This document shows, piece after piece, positions 54,409 to 64,000 of a stretch of DNA of 64,000 nucleotides. This DNA is from Corydoras sp. C115. Taxonomy: Eukaryota; Chordata; Actinopteri; Siluriformes; Callichthyidae. Made by a program: the position numbers and the translations under genes. The notes beneath the pieces are model-generated. The model saw only the letters and a list, made by a program, of their open reading frames with translations, searched no databases and was not told the DNA's origin. Each line of letters starts with the position of its first letter. Positions within the stretch are counted from its first letter, which is position 1. The stretch is from the NCBI GenBank assembly GCA_019802505.1, contig JAFMOC010000007.1, positions 5,762,501 through 5,826,500 of the forward strand. Reading direction: 5' to 3'.

Positions 54409-55299
54409 TTGACATGGGACTCTGTGCCGGTTACTCAGCTTATGGGCCAAGACTGTGTTCCACTCACGTCCACTCGGTTCACCTCTGCGTCCACTTGGTT
54501 CACCTCTGCGTCCACTCGGGTCACCTTTGCGTCCACTCTGGTCACCTTTGCGTCCACTCGGGTCACCTCTGCGTCCACTCGGGTCACCTCTGCGTCCACT
54601 CGGGTCACCTCTGCGTCCACTCGGGTCACCTCTGCAGTCGTGTGTACCCCGGTTGCCCCTGCGGTCGCGCTAGTCCCTCAGGTCCCTGAGCCCGCGCTAG
54701 TCCCTCCGGTCCCTGAGCCCGTGTTAGTCCCTCCGGTCCCTGAGCCCGTGTTAGTCCCTCAGGTCCCTGAGCCCGTGTTAGTCCCTCAGGTCCCTGAGCC
54801 CGCGTTGTGCTCTCCCGCACCGGAGTCCGCGTTGTGCTCTCCCGCACCGGAGTCCGCGTTGTGCTCTCCCGCACCGGAGTCCGCGTTGTGCTCTCCCGCA
54901 CCGGAGTCCGCGTTGTGCTCTCCCGCACCGGAGTCCGCGTTGTGCTCTCCCGCACCGGAGTCCGCGTGGTGCCCTCCTGCGTTTGGGTTCCGTCGCTCTT
55001 GCGCTCTCAAAGGGCCACAGCGCCGCCGCGCTCACAAAGGGTCACGTCTCCCCCACGTCCTCAAGGGGTCACTTCGCCCACGCGCACTCAAAGGGTTCCA
55101 TCCCCCTCGCGCTCACAAAGGTTACGGCGTTCCCGTACCCTCAAAGGGTTACGTCCCTCTCGTGCTCACCAGGGGTCATGTCCCCCACCGCACTCACAAG
55201 GCGTTCCCACTGATTTCCTCTTTGTTTGCTTACCTGGTCGCCTGGCCATCGGACGGACCGCGCCGCCCGATCGTAATAAATATATTATATTGTTTTTAA
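54409..55299 (+). CDS. E5 repeat protein of unknown function
   Basis: A 296-codon frame made mostly of tandem units: about ten 7-residue RVTSAST-type units (21 bp), five 9-residue VPPVPEPVL-type units and about six 9-residue CSPAPESAL-type units (27 bp each), then a Lys-Gly-rich part with a degenerate KG-x-x-x-PRAH pattern. There is no catalytic motif, and no similarity to the E1/E3 N-terminal block. The 3' end reads into the LTR remnant. Whether it is translated is unknown; the start is simply the first ATG of the open frame. Confidence 0.35.
   Translation: MTWDSVPVTQLMGQDCVPLTSTRFTSASTWFTSASTRVTFASTLVTFASTRVTSASTRVTSASTRVTSASTRVTSAVVCTPVAPAVALVPQVPEPALVPPVPEPVLVPPVPEPVLVPQVPEPVLVPQVPEPALCSPAPESALCSPAPESALCSPAPESALCSPAPESALCSPAPESALCSPAPESAWCPPAFGFRRSCALKGPQRRRAHKGSRLPHVLKGSLRPRALKGFHPPRAHKGYGVPVPSKGYVPLVLTRGHVPHRTHKAFPLISSLFAYLVAWPSDGPRRPIVINILYCF
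54465..54960. repeat. Three minisatellites in E5 (21, 27 and 27 bp)
   Basis: GGTCACCTCTGCGTCCACTC units (54475-54640), GTCCCTGAGCCCGTGTTAGT units (54670-54800) and CTCTCCCGCACCGGAGTCCG units (54805-54970). Every length is a multiple of three. Confidence 0.9.
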
Positions 55300-55823
55300 A
55301 TAAATGTGACATAGGTCATTAATTACAGTATATGTAGATTTTATTGGGTTATATTCTGTTGAGCATTTCTGGCTTCATGTGATATCTGCTTAAAATCTGC
55401 TTCAATATTAGAATAATAACAATAAAAATAATTCTCACTCTAGAAGCTGCATGGAAATTCCATGAGATAAGCTGTTAAGAAATTATTAATTGGCATACAC
55501 TGGTACTAACAAAAAAGTGGTTTGTATGAATGTTTTTGCATGTTTCTATATAGATTTTTATAGATTACTAGATTACTAAATATATACCAGAATAAATCTA
55601 CTAATAACTATTAATTAATAGATACTACAATAAAGACTTACATCTTACTACTACTTACTTGTGCAACTGTAGAAATTTACAGAATATGGAAAAATTGGTT
55701 CTAATGTTGGCTTTGTGTAATAATGACACTGAAAATTTTTTAAGCTGTATTACTAGTAGGTCAGTGCTAACTGCTTCTTTTCACTTTTCACTGATGCTAT
55801 ACTACCCTAATGTAATGGACCAC
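55288..55823. other. AT-rich spacer, no gene seen
   Basis: Nothing assigned. Confidence 0.5.
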
Positions 55824-55836
55824 TGACTTCCTATTT

Positions 55837-56171
55837 TTCATTCATTCATTATCTTCCGCTTTATCCTATATTAGGGTCGCGGGGGGTTCCCCATGCCCAT
55901 CCAGGGGAGAACGTTTTGGGGTGCTGGGCAGATACACCCAGGACAGGGCGCCAATCTATCGCTGGGCACACACTCACGCACACATACACACTCTACATGG
56001 GGCAATTTGGAAAAGTCAATTCACTTGATCCATGTTTTTGGACTGTGTGAGGAAACCGGAAAACCCGGAGGAAACCCACGCGGACACAGGGAGAACATGG
56101 AAACTCCACCCAGTTGGGGAATCCCTAGTGCTGAGAGGCGAATGTGCTAACCACTAAGCCACCGTGCCGCC
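55837..56171 (-). mobile_element. HE1-like SINE, minus strand, 13-bp target duplication
   Basis: TGACTTCCTATTT is duplicated at 55824-55836 and 56172-56184. The head is at the right end. A small deletion removes the usual box B surroundings (GGGGATTCGAACC is absent). Confidence 0.85.
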
Positions 56172-56184
56172 TGACTTCCTATTT

Positions 56185-57605
56185 ATTTTCCAAATGTTTG
56201 TAATGTGACAAAGACAGTGTGCCTTGTGTCACAAGACGATCAATTAGTGATATTTTCACTCTCAATAAAATGAAAATCATTCTTCATCATCATTATGCTT
56301 CAATGGCTAAACACTACATTTCAATTTTTATTACATTCTGGCTTCACAAGTAACGTCATTTATGTCAAACCCTCATCTTCACGTTGAACTCACTGAACTC
56401 GCTGTTTGACCTTCATGTTTCATTATTTAATGGGACACAAAACATTGCCTTTCCTTTTAGTGTTTTTTTTACTTCTCTTTTAGTGATGCAATAGCTTTCA
56501 AACCTTACACCAGCTGTCTTCTTTAACCAGACTCCTAAAGGTTTTAGTGTTGGTCCTCCTTGACATTTAATACAGGATAGTTGTCATGATGAAAACAGTG
56601 CCACCTCTACAGCATTTTTAATTGGCATGGGGAATTCTAATAAGATATTTTGCACAGTCTCTTGTCCAGGATGAAATGAGCCCTGACATATTTTTTTAGG
56701 ATTGAAAAAAAGGGAAAGTCTGCTGTCCTGCAGGAGTGGTCATATGTACGGACAGATTGACATGGCCTTGGAGAGTATAGGTGCTAGCAACACAACGTAA
56801 TCCCTTGGACATTTTATCAGAACATGAACATGATACAGCCTTTCAGAACTGATGAAAATAACAGAGCCTTGTCTAATTTAAATGTAGAAGATGCTGGTAA
56901 ACCAACAATAAATGTAATATGCATTGAAAAATAGGCTGCAGCTTTTTCCTTTTTTTTCCTTTTTTAATTATTTTTACTCATCACAAACTCCTCCATTACT
57001 ACCAGCTACTGAGCCATCGTAATGCATTGATACCCATTTTAAAAGTTAACATATTAAGGAATAGACTTCCCTGAGTTCATGGTTCCAACTCATGTTCCTG
57101 AGTTCAAGAATTGTAGCCAGCATGGTTCCACCTCTTGTACTGTTCAGAATGGCTCATGAGCAGAAGGAGTGGGGAAAACCTGTGGGAGAGAAAGATAGGG
57201 GAGAGAAAAGACTGGGTTAATAAATGATATTGACTTCCAGTAAATGTTATAGCCATATTTTCCAACCCTCTGGAAACTTATTTGTTTAAAAAAGTGACTA
57301 GTGACTAATCGAGTGACATTTTTCTGGCGTTATTGTAGACTTTCGGAGACAGACGACTTTGGTTTCTGTACTCGGTGAGCAGTGGGTTCTGCTGTGAGCC
57401 CCGTTCCACAACACTCAGTTCTCAGTCGCACAGTCAGTGAAGACCTGCATCGCTTCAAAAATGTTGAAAAAAACCCCAACCTAAAACCACTAAACTACCT
57501 AACATAAATTAACTTAGTAAGTAAATGTTAACAGAACACTATATAACAAAAAACAGAAGTGGTACAAAAAAGGGGGGACCCCAAACAGTAACATCATGAC
57601 ATATG
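56185..57605. other. Spacer, no gene seen
   Basis: About 1.4 kb of mixed sequence without recognised exon, repeat or RNA gene. Confidence 0.5.
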
Positions 57606-57858
57606 TTACTGTTTGGGACAGGGTGCCAATCCATCACTGGGCACACACTCACTCACACAGACACACTCTATTTTGGGCAATTTTGAGAATTCAATTGACT
57701 TGATCCATGTTTTTGGACTGTGGGAGAAAACCGGAGAACCCGGGGAAAATCCACGCAGACACGGGGAGAACATGGAAACTCCACCCAGATGGGGATTCGA
57801 ACCGGGAATCCCTAGCGCTGAGAGGCGAACGCGCTAACCACTAAGCCACTGTGCCGCC
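57606..57858 (-). mobile_element. HE1-like SINE, minus strand, truncated
   Basis: It retains the tRNA-like head at the right end and the central body, but the tail side is missing from the GACAGGGTGCCAATCC boundary onward. TTACTGTTTGGG occurs just left and also slightly upstream, which may mark a deletion rather than a target duplication. Confidence 0.75.
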
Positions 57859-57964
57859 TATTTACAAATTAACTTCTAAAATCAACATAAATTCAAAACA
57901 AACATTTACAAAAGTCAAACAAGAATACATTATATTATAACTTCATTAACCAAACTATTAATTT

Positions 57965-58035
57965 CCCTCATTTACATTTAGTCATTTAGCAGAAGCTTTT
58001 ATCCAAAGCGACTTACAAATGAGAACATCACATAT
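57965..58035. repeat. SINE family 2 tail fragment
   Basis: TTTACATTTAGTCATTTAGC and TTTTATCCAAAGCGACTTAC match the left part of the 8157 copy. Confidence 0.65.
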
Positions 58036-58439
58036 CAGTAGTACCAACTGTACACTGTATAACTATCAAACCTGATCGTTATATGATGCTGTGCTTTCCC
58101 CCACCCTTGTTTTTTTTCTACAACATCACCCAACACCAAGAAGAGCAGCTACATGGTAGAGTCCAATTAAGTCCTTCAGGAGTTAATGAGTAATCTATGG
58201 GAACTTTTGCAGCTGATGAGCTCAGGCAACAGAAATTACCAAACCGGAAACTCAAAAAGAAACTCAAATTAAAACAATCAAAATCACTACACAAACAAAG
58301 ACCAATAGAACAACAACTATCCAAAAATTAAAACACTTTTACACACTTACATTAACACACACACTTACATATAGTGTTGTGTCCAATAGCCTTTGCTAAG
58401 CAAAATGTGCATTAACTAATAATAAAGGTAGTTAGTGCC
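58036..58439. other. Spacer, no gene seen
   Basis: Nothing assigned. Confidence 0.5.
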
Positions 58440-59427
58440 TGTTGTTACGGTAACCCTCGAACACGGTGGTGGTCACCCTGTGTAAGGGATGTCGTCAAGT
58501 TGAAGAAGGAGTCGTATCGGGCATCGTTGGCAGAACTCTGAAGCAGCTGATTGGTACCAAGAGGCCAGGCCATGTGCGGCTTTGTGCATCGCGGAGGCAA
58601 AAACACGGGCACTGATAGTCGAACCTCAGATTCAGGAGGAGCAGTGTGGTTTTCATCCTGGTCGTGGAACACTGGACCCGCTCTTTACTCTCTCCGGGAT
58701 CCTCGAGGGTTCATGGGAGTTAGCCCAACCAGTCTACATGTGTTTTGTGGATCTGCCGGGATGAAAATCAGCACCTCCAAATCTGAGGCCACGGTTCTCA
58801 TTTGGAAAAGGGTAGAAAGTCTTCTCTGGGTAAGGGATGAGATCTGGCCTCAAGTGGAGAAGTTTAAGTATCTCGGGGTCTTGTTCACGAGTGATAGTAA
58901 GATGGAACATGAGATTGACAGACGGATTGGCCCGGTTCAGCAGTGATGCGGACCCTATACCAGTCTGTTGTGGTGAAAAAGGAGCTAAGCCATAAGGCAA
59001 GGCTCTCAATTTACCAGTCGAACTACGTTCTGACCCTCACCTATGGTCATGCGCTTTGGGTAATGACCGAAAGAACAAGATCGATCTTGCCAAAATGGGT
59101 TTTCTCCGCATGGTGGCTGGGCTCTCCTTTAGAGACAGGGTGAGAAGCTCGGTCATCCAGGAGAGACTCTACTCCTAGAGAGAGTAGAATCACTTCTCCT
59201 CCCTGTAGAAAAAAAGCCAGTTGAGGTGGTTCGGGCATCTGGTAAGGATGCCTCCTGGGTGCCTACCTGTTTCATGTAAGTCCAGCTGGGAGGAGACCCC
59301 AGGGAAGACCCTGAGGGATTACATCTCTCAGCTGGTCTGGGAATGCCTCGGGTTCCACCAGTTGAGCTGGTGGAGGTAGCTGGGGCAAGGGACCCGAACC
59401 CTGGACAAGAAGAAGATAATGGATGGA
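58440..59427 (+). pseudogene. Rex3/RTE-like LINE, 3' fragment
   Basis: 5'-truncated and internally deleted. Plus-strand pieces in order: an RT segment with QEEQCGFHPGRGTLDPLF, FVD-LPG, then MKISTSKSEATVL, VEKFKYLGVLFTSDSKMEHE, MRTLYQSVVVKKELSHKARL, LTLTYGHALWVMTER and a C-terminal WLGSP region, ending in GATGGATGG units (59419-59427). Frames change several times. The catalytic Y-x-D-D part is deleted. The motif order and GATG tail fit fish RTE/Rex3-type elements; the clade name is from memory. Confidence 0.65.
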
Positions 59428-59574
59428 TGGAAAATCTATAAACCCCAAACTATTAACACTAAACCAAATTTCAACACATCTTATGTGTTGCAGCATATGC
59501 AACCATCACATTGTACTTTTTACTGACCACATTTCCATTCTTACTTCTTTCCATTCTTTACTTTTTTGACTAAA

Positions 59575-59866
59575 TTTACTAACTTTATTCTGTTTTTGCA
59601 GGAAGTTCAAATCAGAATCCTTTTGGATGTTAAATTGAGAGGGCGGGAGGTGGGGTGCTCATGTTTGGATGGGTGATGGTCAACGATCAATCATTGCTTC
59701 AGTTAATATGTCAGGAATATCAGAATGTCTGATATTCACATGGTTTTATACTTCAACGTGAGTAAAAATAAATCATACTTATACTTTTAATTAAAAGTAT
59801 TTATTTTACAATATACTATTACTTTTACTTAAGTAACAGACTTTAGTACTTCTGCCACCTTTGGCC
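59575..59866 (+). repeat. Second copy of the chromovirus target repeat
   Basis: Matches pieces of 22370-23128 and, without interruption, the sequence on both sides of the chromovirus insertion point (ACTTAAGTA ... TTTAGTACTTCTGCCACC at 59830-59862). It therefore acts as an empty-site reference. Confidence 0.6.
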
Positions 59867-61303
59867 CAATAAGGGTGACACAATAGTGATTGGAATCAAT
59901 CAAACATCAACTAGCCACAATGTTGGAACACCTTTAAACCCTATAAAGGACCTATTAAAATAAAGTTAAATTTAAACAAAATATGAAACTAACATATACA
60001 CACATACTATGTAGAGAAACATTTTGGAACACCTTTGTTATTAAATTCAGTTGCTTAATTTGATTGCATTTTATATACCACCACAGGTATATAAAATCAA
60101 GCATCTAGCCATGGAGTTTTCTAAATTGAACCATTTTATGACCATGAACCTTGGACAGAGAAATCCTTTCCCCATACCACCCAAATTCTACTATGCTATT
60201 GAGCTTGCAATGTGAAAATCAAATGTCTTAACTGTTTTGCTGTAGGGAATGCAGTTCATTCCTTACTTTTTGTGTTTCAGTTTAGTTTCAGGTAATGAAC
60301 AGCTTAGTGTTCATTTAGCTTCCTTGTTTGAGTTAATTAACTGACCTTGCTTACCTGGTTGCCTGACTCCTTTTAACGCCTTTTGCCCTGCATACAAAAG
60401 CGTATATAATGCATTTTCTTTTACTATACATTCTATTACACACTTATAACATATTGTTCAAATGGATAAATGTAGAATTATTTGCTGCATAGGTTTTTTT
60501 CTTTCACAGATTATTGCCAGAGTGTTGGCTGAATATTTTTTTAGTCCAGAAATGATGTTCAAAATCTTGCAATATTTTTGCCCATGTATGCAACATACCA
60601 CCTCATCAATGTAAGTGTATTGCTGATAATTATTTACCACCCAAATAATACATAGTATCATATCTAGTGATACTGATGTAGGCTTGATCAATGAATAACA
60701 AAAAAAGTAAATGGGACAAACAAAGAATGCAAAGTAACAGTTGGACAATGGTCTGTGCATATATATGGTAAGTAGAAGTGAAACTGGAAACTGAATACAA
60801 AATATACATATATATACCTATTATCTAATAAAGTGTAAAGAATCATTTTGTGCCAGCATAGTATATTTAAACATTAGAATTTTTGTTTATCAGGACTTTG
60901 TATCCAACAAGACTGGCAGAAATTCTGCAAGATTCATACTTCCCTTCATTACACATGTAATGTGTATAATTGCTAGAACACCAGTGTCAACCACATCTAA
61001 CTGCAAGAGCAGCCTGACGAGGACAATGACTCATGGCATTTATTAATAACTCCCATTCACTTGCATTCATTCCACCATTTTTTCCATGTTAACCTTTAAT
61101 TACAGCACACCCATGCACTTCGTGCAACATTTAGAATGCCATGTACTATTGTGCTCTCAATCTTAAAATGTGTCTGGCTGTTGAAGTGAGCTTGTTGCAT
61201 GGAAATGTGCTTACTACAAAAATAATAAAATAATTTCTCAAAAAAACTGTCAACCAGACAATATTTTCTGTCAGCCACAGTGCTCTAGGTGACTCTAACA
61301 CAA
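59867..61303. other. Spacer, no gene seen
   Basis: About 1.4 kb AT-rich sequence; nothing recognised on either strand. Confidence 0.5.
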
Positions 61304-62471
61304 TGTTAGCGATGCTCGTTCTTCCCCGGAAGAGAGCGGCTACGCGGAGCAATTGCGTACGCCCGCTCGCACCTAGTGAGCGCTTCCCGGGCACCGACTA
61401 CGCGGGGAATAAAGCGAGTATGACCTGCGTACGACCTGCGTGGAGAAAGTACGCAGCGCCGCACCGTGGTTGAACGCGAAGAGAGAGTCCAGAAAAACAC
61501 CGGGATAAAAACCAAAACCGAATTTATTAAAAAGGTGGTGACGGAACACCAACAGAAAAGGGGGGAACAAAACGAACAAAGTAATATTGGGTATGATAAC
61601 CACAAAACAAAGATGTGCAACGAACAGAGGGAAAACAGAATTAAATAACAAACCAACTAAACACGTGCACAGAAACAAACCAATCACCCCACTGAGGCAA
61701 TTAAAAACCCAAACAAGGGACAGGTGCCACAGGCACCTGTAACATACCCCCACCCCAAGGGTCGCGCAAAAAAGGACAGCGACCCAACAAAAATAAATAA
61801 ATAATAATAACAATTACCAGTTCTCGCAAAAAAGAAAAAAAGGGGGGGGGGGGAAGGTCCCTCTGGCTGTGAGGCCTGCTGGCTGCCCCCTGCTGACAGC
61901 GTGGAGTACGTCATCTCGCTGCGGGGGCGCGGATCGGCGCCCTCTTGCTGCGAGGCGGGTATAGCGCCCCTGGTGTCCGGAGTCTGCTGCTGGCGGACCC
62001 TGGTGCTCGGAATCAGCGATGGAGCGGTAATCGGCAATCGGCAATCCCTGGTGCTCGGCTTCTTCAGCGGTGCAGCCTCTGGTCCTCCGGCTCAGCGATG
62101 GGTGACCCCTGGTGTCCGGAACTCTCCTGATGGTTTGGCACGTCTTTTTGTTAGCGGTTATTATACCCTATGTTACTTTGTTCGTTTTGTTCCCCCCTTT
62201 TCTGTTGGTGTTCCGTCACCGCTTTTTTTAATAAATTCAGTTTTGGTTTTTATCCCGGTGTTTTTCTGGACTCTCTCTCCACGTTCAACCACGGTCTGGC
62301 GCTGCCTACTTTCTCCACGCAGGTCGTACTCGTGGGAGCGTTTCCGTGGACCGACGTACGCTTTATTCCCCGCGTAGTCGGTGCCCGGGAAGCGCTCACT
62401 AGGCACGAGCGGGCGTACGCAATTGCTCCGCGTAGCCGCTCTCTTCCGGGGAAGAACGAGCATCGCTAACA
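61304..62471 (-). mobile_element. Non-autonomous LTR element E6 with an inverted LTR
   Basis: The left LTR (61304-61744, TGTTAGCG to CTGTAACA) is followed by the complement of a polypurine tract (TACCCCCACCCC). The internal about 410 bp is GC-rich with degenerate repeats. On the right, an LTR begins correctly (TGTTAGCG at 62159) but after eight bases switches to the reverse complement of the LTR's own first about 300 bp, ending CGCTAACA at 62471. The primer site 62148-62157 matches the inferred RNA start 61609-61618 at nine of ten positions. Flanks CACAA and CACAC are a possible imperfect target duplication. Confidence 0.65.
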
Positions 62472-63025
62472 CACACACACACGCACACTGAACTGAGAGT
62501 TGCACCTTAGCTATAAGTGTAGTGTGAGTTTAGAGCATGTTGCAAGTGGAAACGATACACAGAATTTAGAAGATCTGTCTGCTTCATTCAAATCAACCGT
62601 GTGGAAAGCATTTTGGGTTCCCTGTGACAAGAGCACTGGAGCTCGTGTTGATCGAACATGGACCCTTTGTCAGCCCTGCGATATTTGTATTGTACATTTG
62701 CAACTGGCATGTACATTTGACCATATTTGCTCCCATATGCAGTGGTGGATGATGCTGGTTTTAATAAAAAATAATTATTGAGATGTAATTCATTTTTTTA
62801 ATGCCTTTTGAATCAGCTATAAGCAGCTTCAGCAATCATTATTTTGTAATTTTATTTACTCGAGATTTGCCTTTAAAAATTTGTGTAAAAAGAGCTTAAA
62901 TTAATATAAATTAAAACATTCCTCTATCTTACAATTTGTATATTTTGTATTATATTTTTTTACTTTATTACAAAAGGCATCAGAACTGTTCAGCCTAGGT
63001 AAAAAAAACAAAACTACGGTCGAAG
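62472..63025. other. Spacer, no gene seen
   Basis: A short (AC)n at its left edge, then AT-rich unassigned sequence. Confidence 0.5.
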
Positions 63026-63084
63026 GTTGGCGGTTCAAATCCTAGGTCCACTGAAGTTACCAGTGTGGGTCCTTGAGCAAAAAT
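63026..63084 (+). repeat. SINE family 2 fragment
   Basis: GAAGGTTGGCGGTTCAAATC (with box B) and GTGGGTCCTTGAGCAA match the 8157 copy in reverse complement. Confidence 0.7.
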
Positions 63085-63191
63085 GATTTCCAAAAAAATT
63101 GCTAGGACTGTGACGAACCACCATCTGTTGCGTTTACAGAGAATGATCTGAAAAAACGAGGGGCCTTGATGTGAGGTCGGAGGAATATTGG

Positions 63192-64000
63192 TGTCACGCT
63201 CGTCTACCGTGGGTTAAACGCGGCTGCGCAAACACTGCAGAACCGCAAAACAGGTGGCAGGAACAAAAATTTTATTAGGGTGTCCAAACACCACATAGCA
63301 CGGCATACAGAGATGAGGAGACAAGAAAAAACCTAAGACGCAACCAGACGACGAGGAACACCGGAACTAAAGTTTTTGGTCTGCACCACGTGCACCCACA
63401 GACCAATCCCACAGAGACGCTAATTAACTAAAGTGACCCGGACTAAACAGCTAATTAACATCTACACAAAGACACAAACACAGAACCCAAAAACAAAAGT
63501 ACAGGACGACAGAAAAACAGGTGCCCTAGGCACCCGTTACACTACCCCCGCCCTTACAGTCGCGTAACGAGGGGACGTGACCAAGACAACCCCAAAAAAA
63601 AACAGTCCTGGGGGGGTGGGAGGGGTCGTCCTCCCCTCCTGAGTCGGGCTAGATAGGCGCCCTCCGGTGGACGCCCTCTGCGGGGGAGACGTGTGACACG
63701 TCCATAGGTTCTGTGTCGGGGTGGACGCCCTCTGCGGGCGCGGTGTGGAAAGCGCCGTCTGCGGACGCGGAGCTGCAGACGCCCTCCGGCTGCGAGGTCA
63801 GGTGGACGTCCGCGGCGGATCAGGACTGGGACACGCCCTCCGACTGCGTGGTCCGGTGGACGCCCCCGTCGGGCGAGGAATGAGCCACGCCCTCTAGCTG
63901 CGTGGTCCGGTGGCCGCCCACGTTGGGCAAGGAATGGGCCCCGCCCTCTTGCTGCGGGGTCAGGTGGACGCCCACGGGCGGCGTGGTCCGGAGGACGCCT
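63192..64000 (-). mobile_element. Non-autonomous LTR element E4, 3' part, runs off the window
   Basis: A complete 3' LTR (63192-63541, TGTCACGC to CGTTACA in plus reading), then the complement of the polypurine tract (CTACCCCCGCCC) and internal sequence. The internal part is close to E3's over 63542-64000 (for example CTCCTGAGTCGGGCTAGATA, GTGGTCCGGTGGACGCCCCC). Its LTR differs from E3's, so the two share bodies more than LTRs. The 5' LTR, primer site and N-terminal coding part lie beyond the right edge. Confidence 0.75.

Larger units (their letters stand above)
53784..55287 (+). mobile_element. Non-autonomous LTR element E5 (plus strand)
   Basis: The 5' LTR is about 53784-54196 (start TGTCAGGTTGGG). 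A deleted 3' LTR survives at about 55203-55287, matching TTTGTTTGCTTACCTGGTCG and CATCGGACGGACC. TATA-like CTTAAAG at 53922 is followed about 29 nt later by GGCCAGCATT (53952-53961), whose exact reverse complement AATGCTGGCC lies just past the LTR (54198-54207). The internal about 1 kb has no pol, only repeats in an open frame. The LTR sequence is unrelated to E1-E3. Confidence 0.65.

Noticed and set aside
61373..61813. 146-codon minus-strand frame in the E6 LTR
   Set aside because: Runs through LTR promoter and poly(A) sequence; hydrophobic low-complexity translation without homology.

Overview
The window looks like repeat-dense nuclear DNA of a ray-finned fish. The evidence is the mix of elements: an L2-type LINE with an esterase ORF1, an RTE/Rex3-like LINE remnant, Tc1 transposons, several tRNA-derived SINE families, chromodomain Ty3/Gypsy retrotransposons and abundant AT, CA and GATA microsatellites. 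There are no bacterial features. The only host gene part I am confident of is one exon at 13975-14134 (+). It encodes the cytoplasmic C-terminus of a CSMD-family (CUB and sushi multiple domains) membrane protein and is followed by about 2.35 kb of 3' UTR. Everything to its left is then intronic and everything beyond about 16.5 kb is downstream of the gene. A second possible exon (53071-53155) is weak.

Layout. 1-4.8 kb: nearly full-length L2-like LINE, broken by one frameshift in ORF2. 5.6-12.1 kb: composite of an unusual DNA element made of closely spaced GATATC and ACTAGT palindromes plus many ATGCAAAT octamers and paired TGACGTCA sites, interrupted by Tc1 relics, SINEs and microsatellites. 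13.4-16.5 kb: SINE, CSMD last exon, 3' UTR. 17.2-19.2 kb: non-autonomous LTR element with 5-bp target duplication. 23.1-35.6 kb: a three-LTR, two-body tandem of a chromovirus, flanked once by the 5-bp duplication AGTAC. Copy 1 has one intact Gag-Pol frame; copy 2 is nearly identical with two frameshifts. 35.9-40.3 kb: decayed antisense chromovirus. 40.3-42.5 kb: LTR fragments inside a long inverted repeat. 43.8-46.7 kb: another palindrome-array copy and a second non-autonomous LTR element with a 409-residue ORF. 47.7-50.4 kb: RTE relic and solo LTR. 50.9-52.5 kb: intact Tc1 transposon. 53.8-55.3, 61.3-62.5 and 63.2-64.0 kb: three more non-autonomous LTR elements.

The unifying observation is how the LTR elements appear to start reverse transcription. 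In the chromovirus and in four structurally different non-autonomous elements, a 10-nt sequence about 29-31 nt downstream of a TATA-like box in the LTR is the reverse complement, exactly or nearly, of 10 nt lying just inside the 5' LTR. In the four elements whose LTR end is clear, the spacer is exactly one base. This is the arrangement known for self-primed Tf1/sushi-type elements, where the RNA 5' end is the primer instead of a tRNA. The non-autonomous elements carry no pol. They carry a GC-rich ORF with in-frame 21-, 27- or 30-bp tandem repeats, and in two of them a conserved N-terminal block I cannot assign to a known family. They may be parasites of a chromovirus such as the one at 23-35 kb; this is inference.
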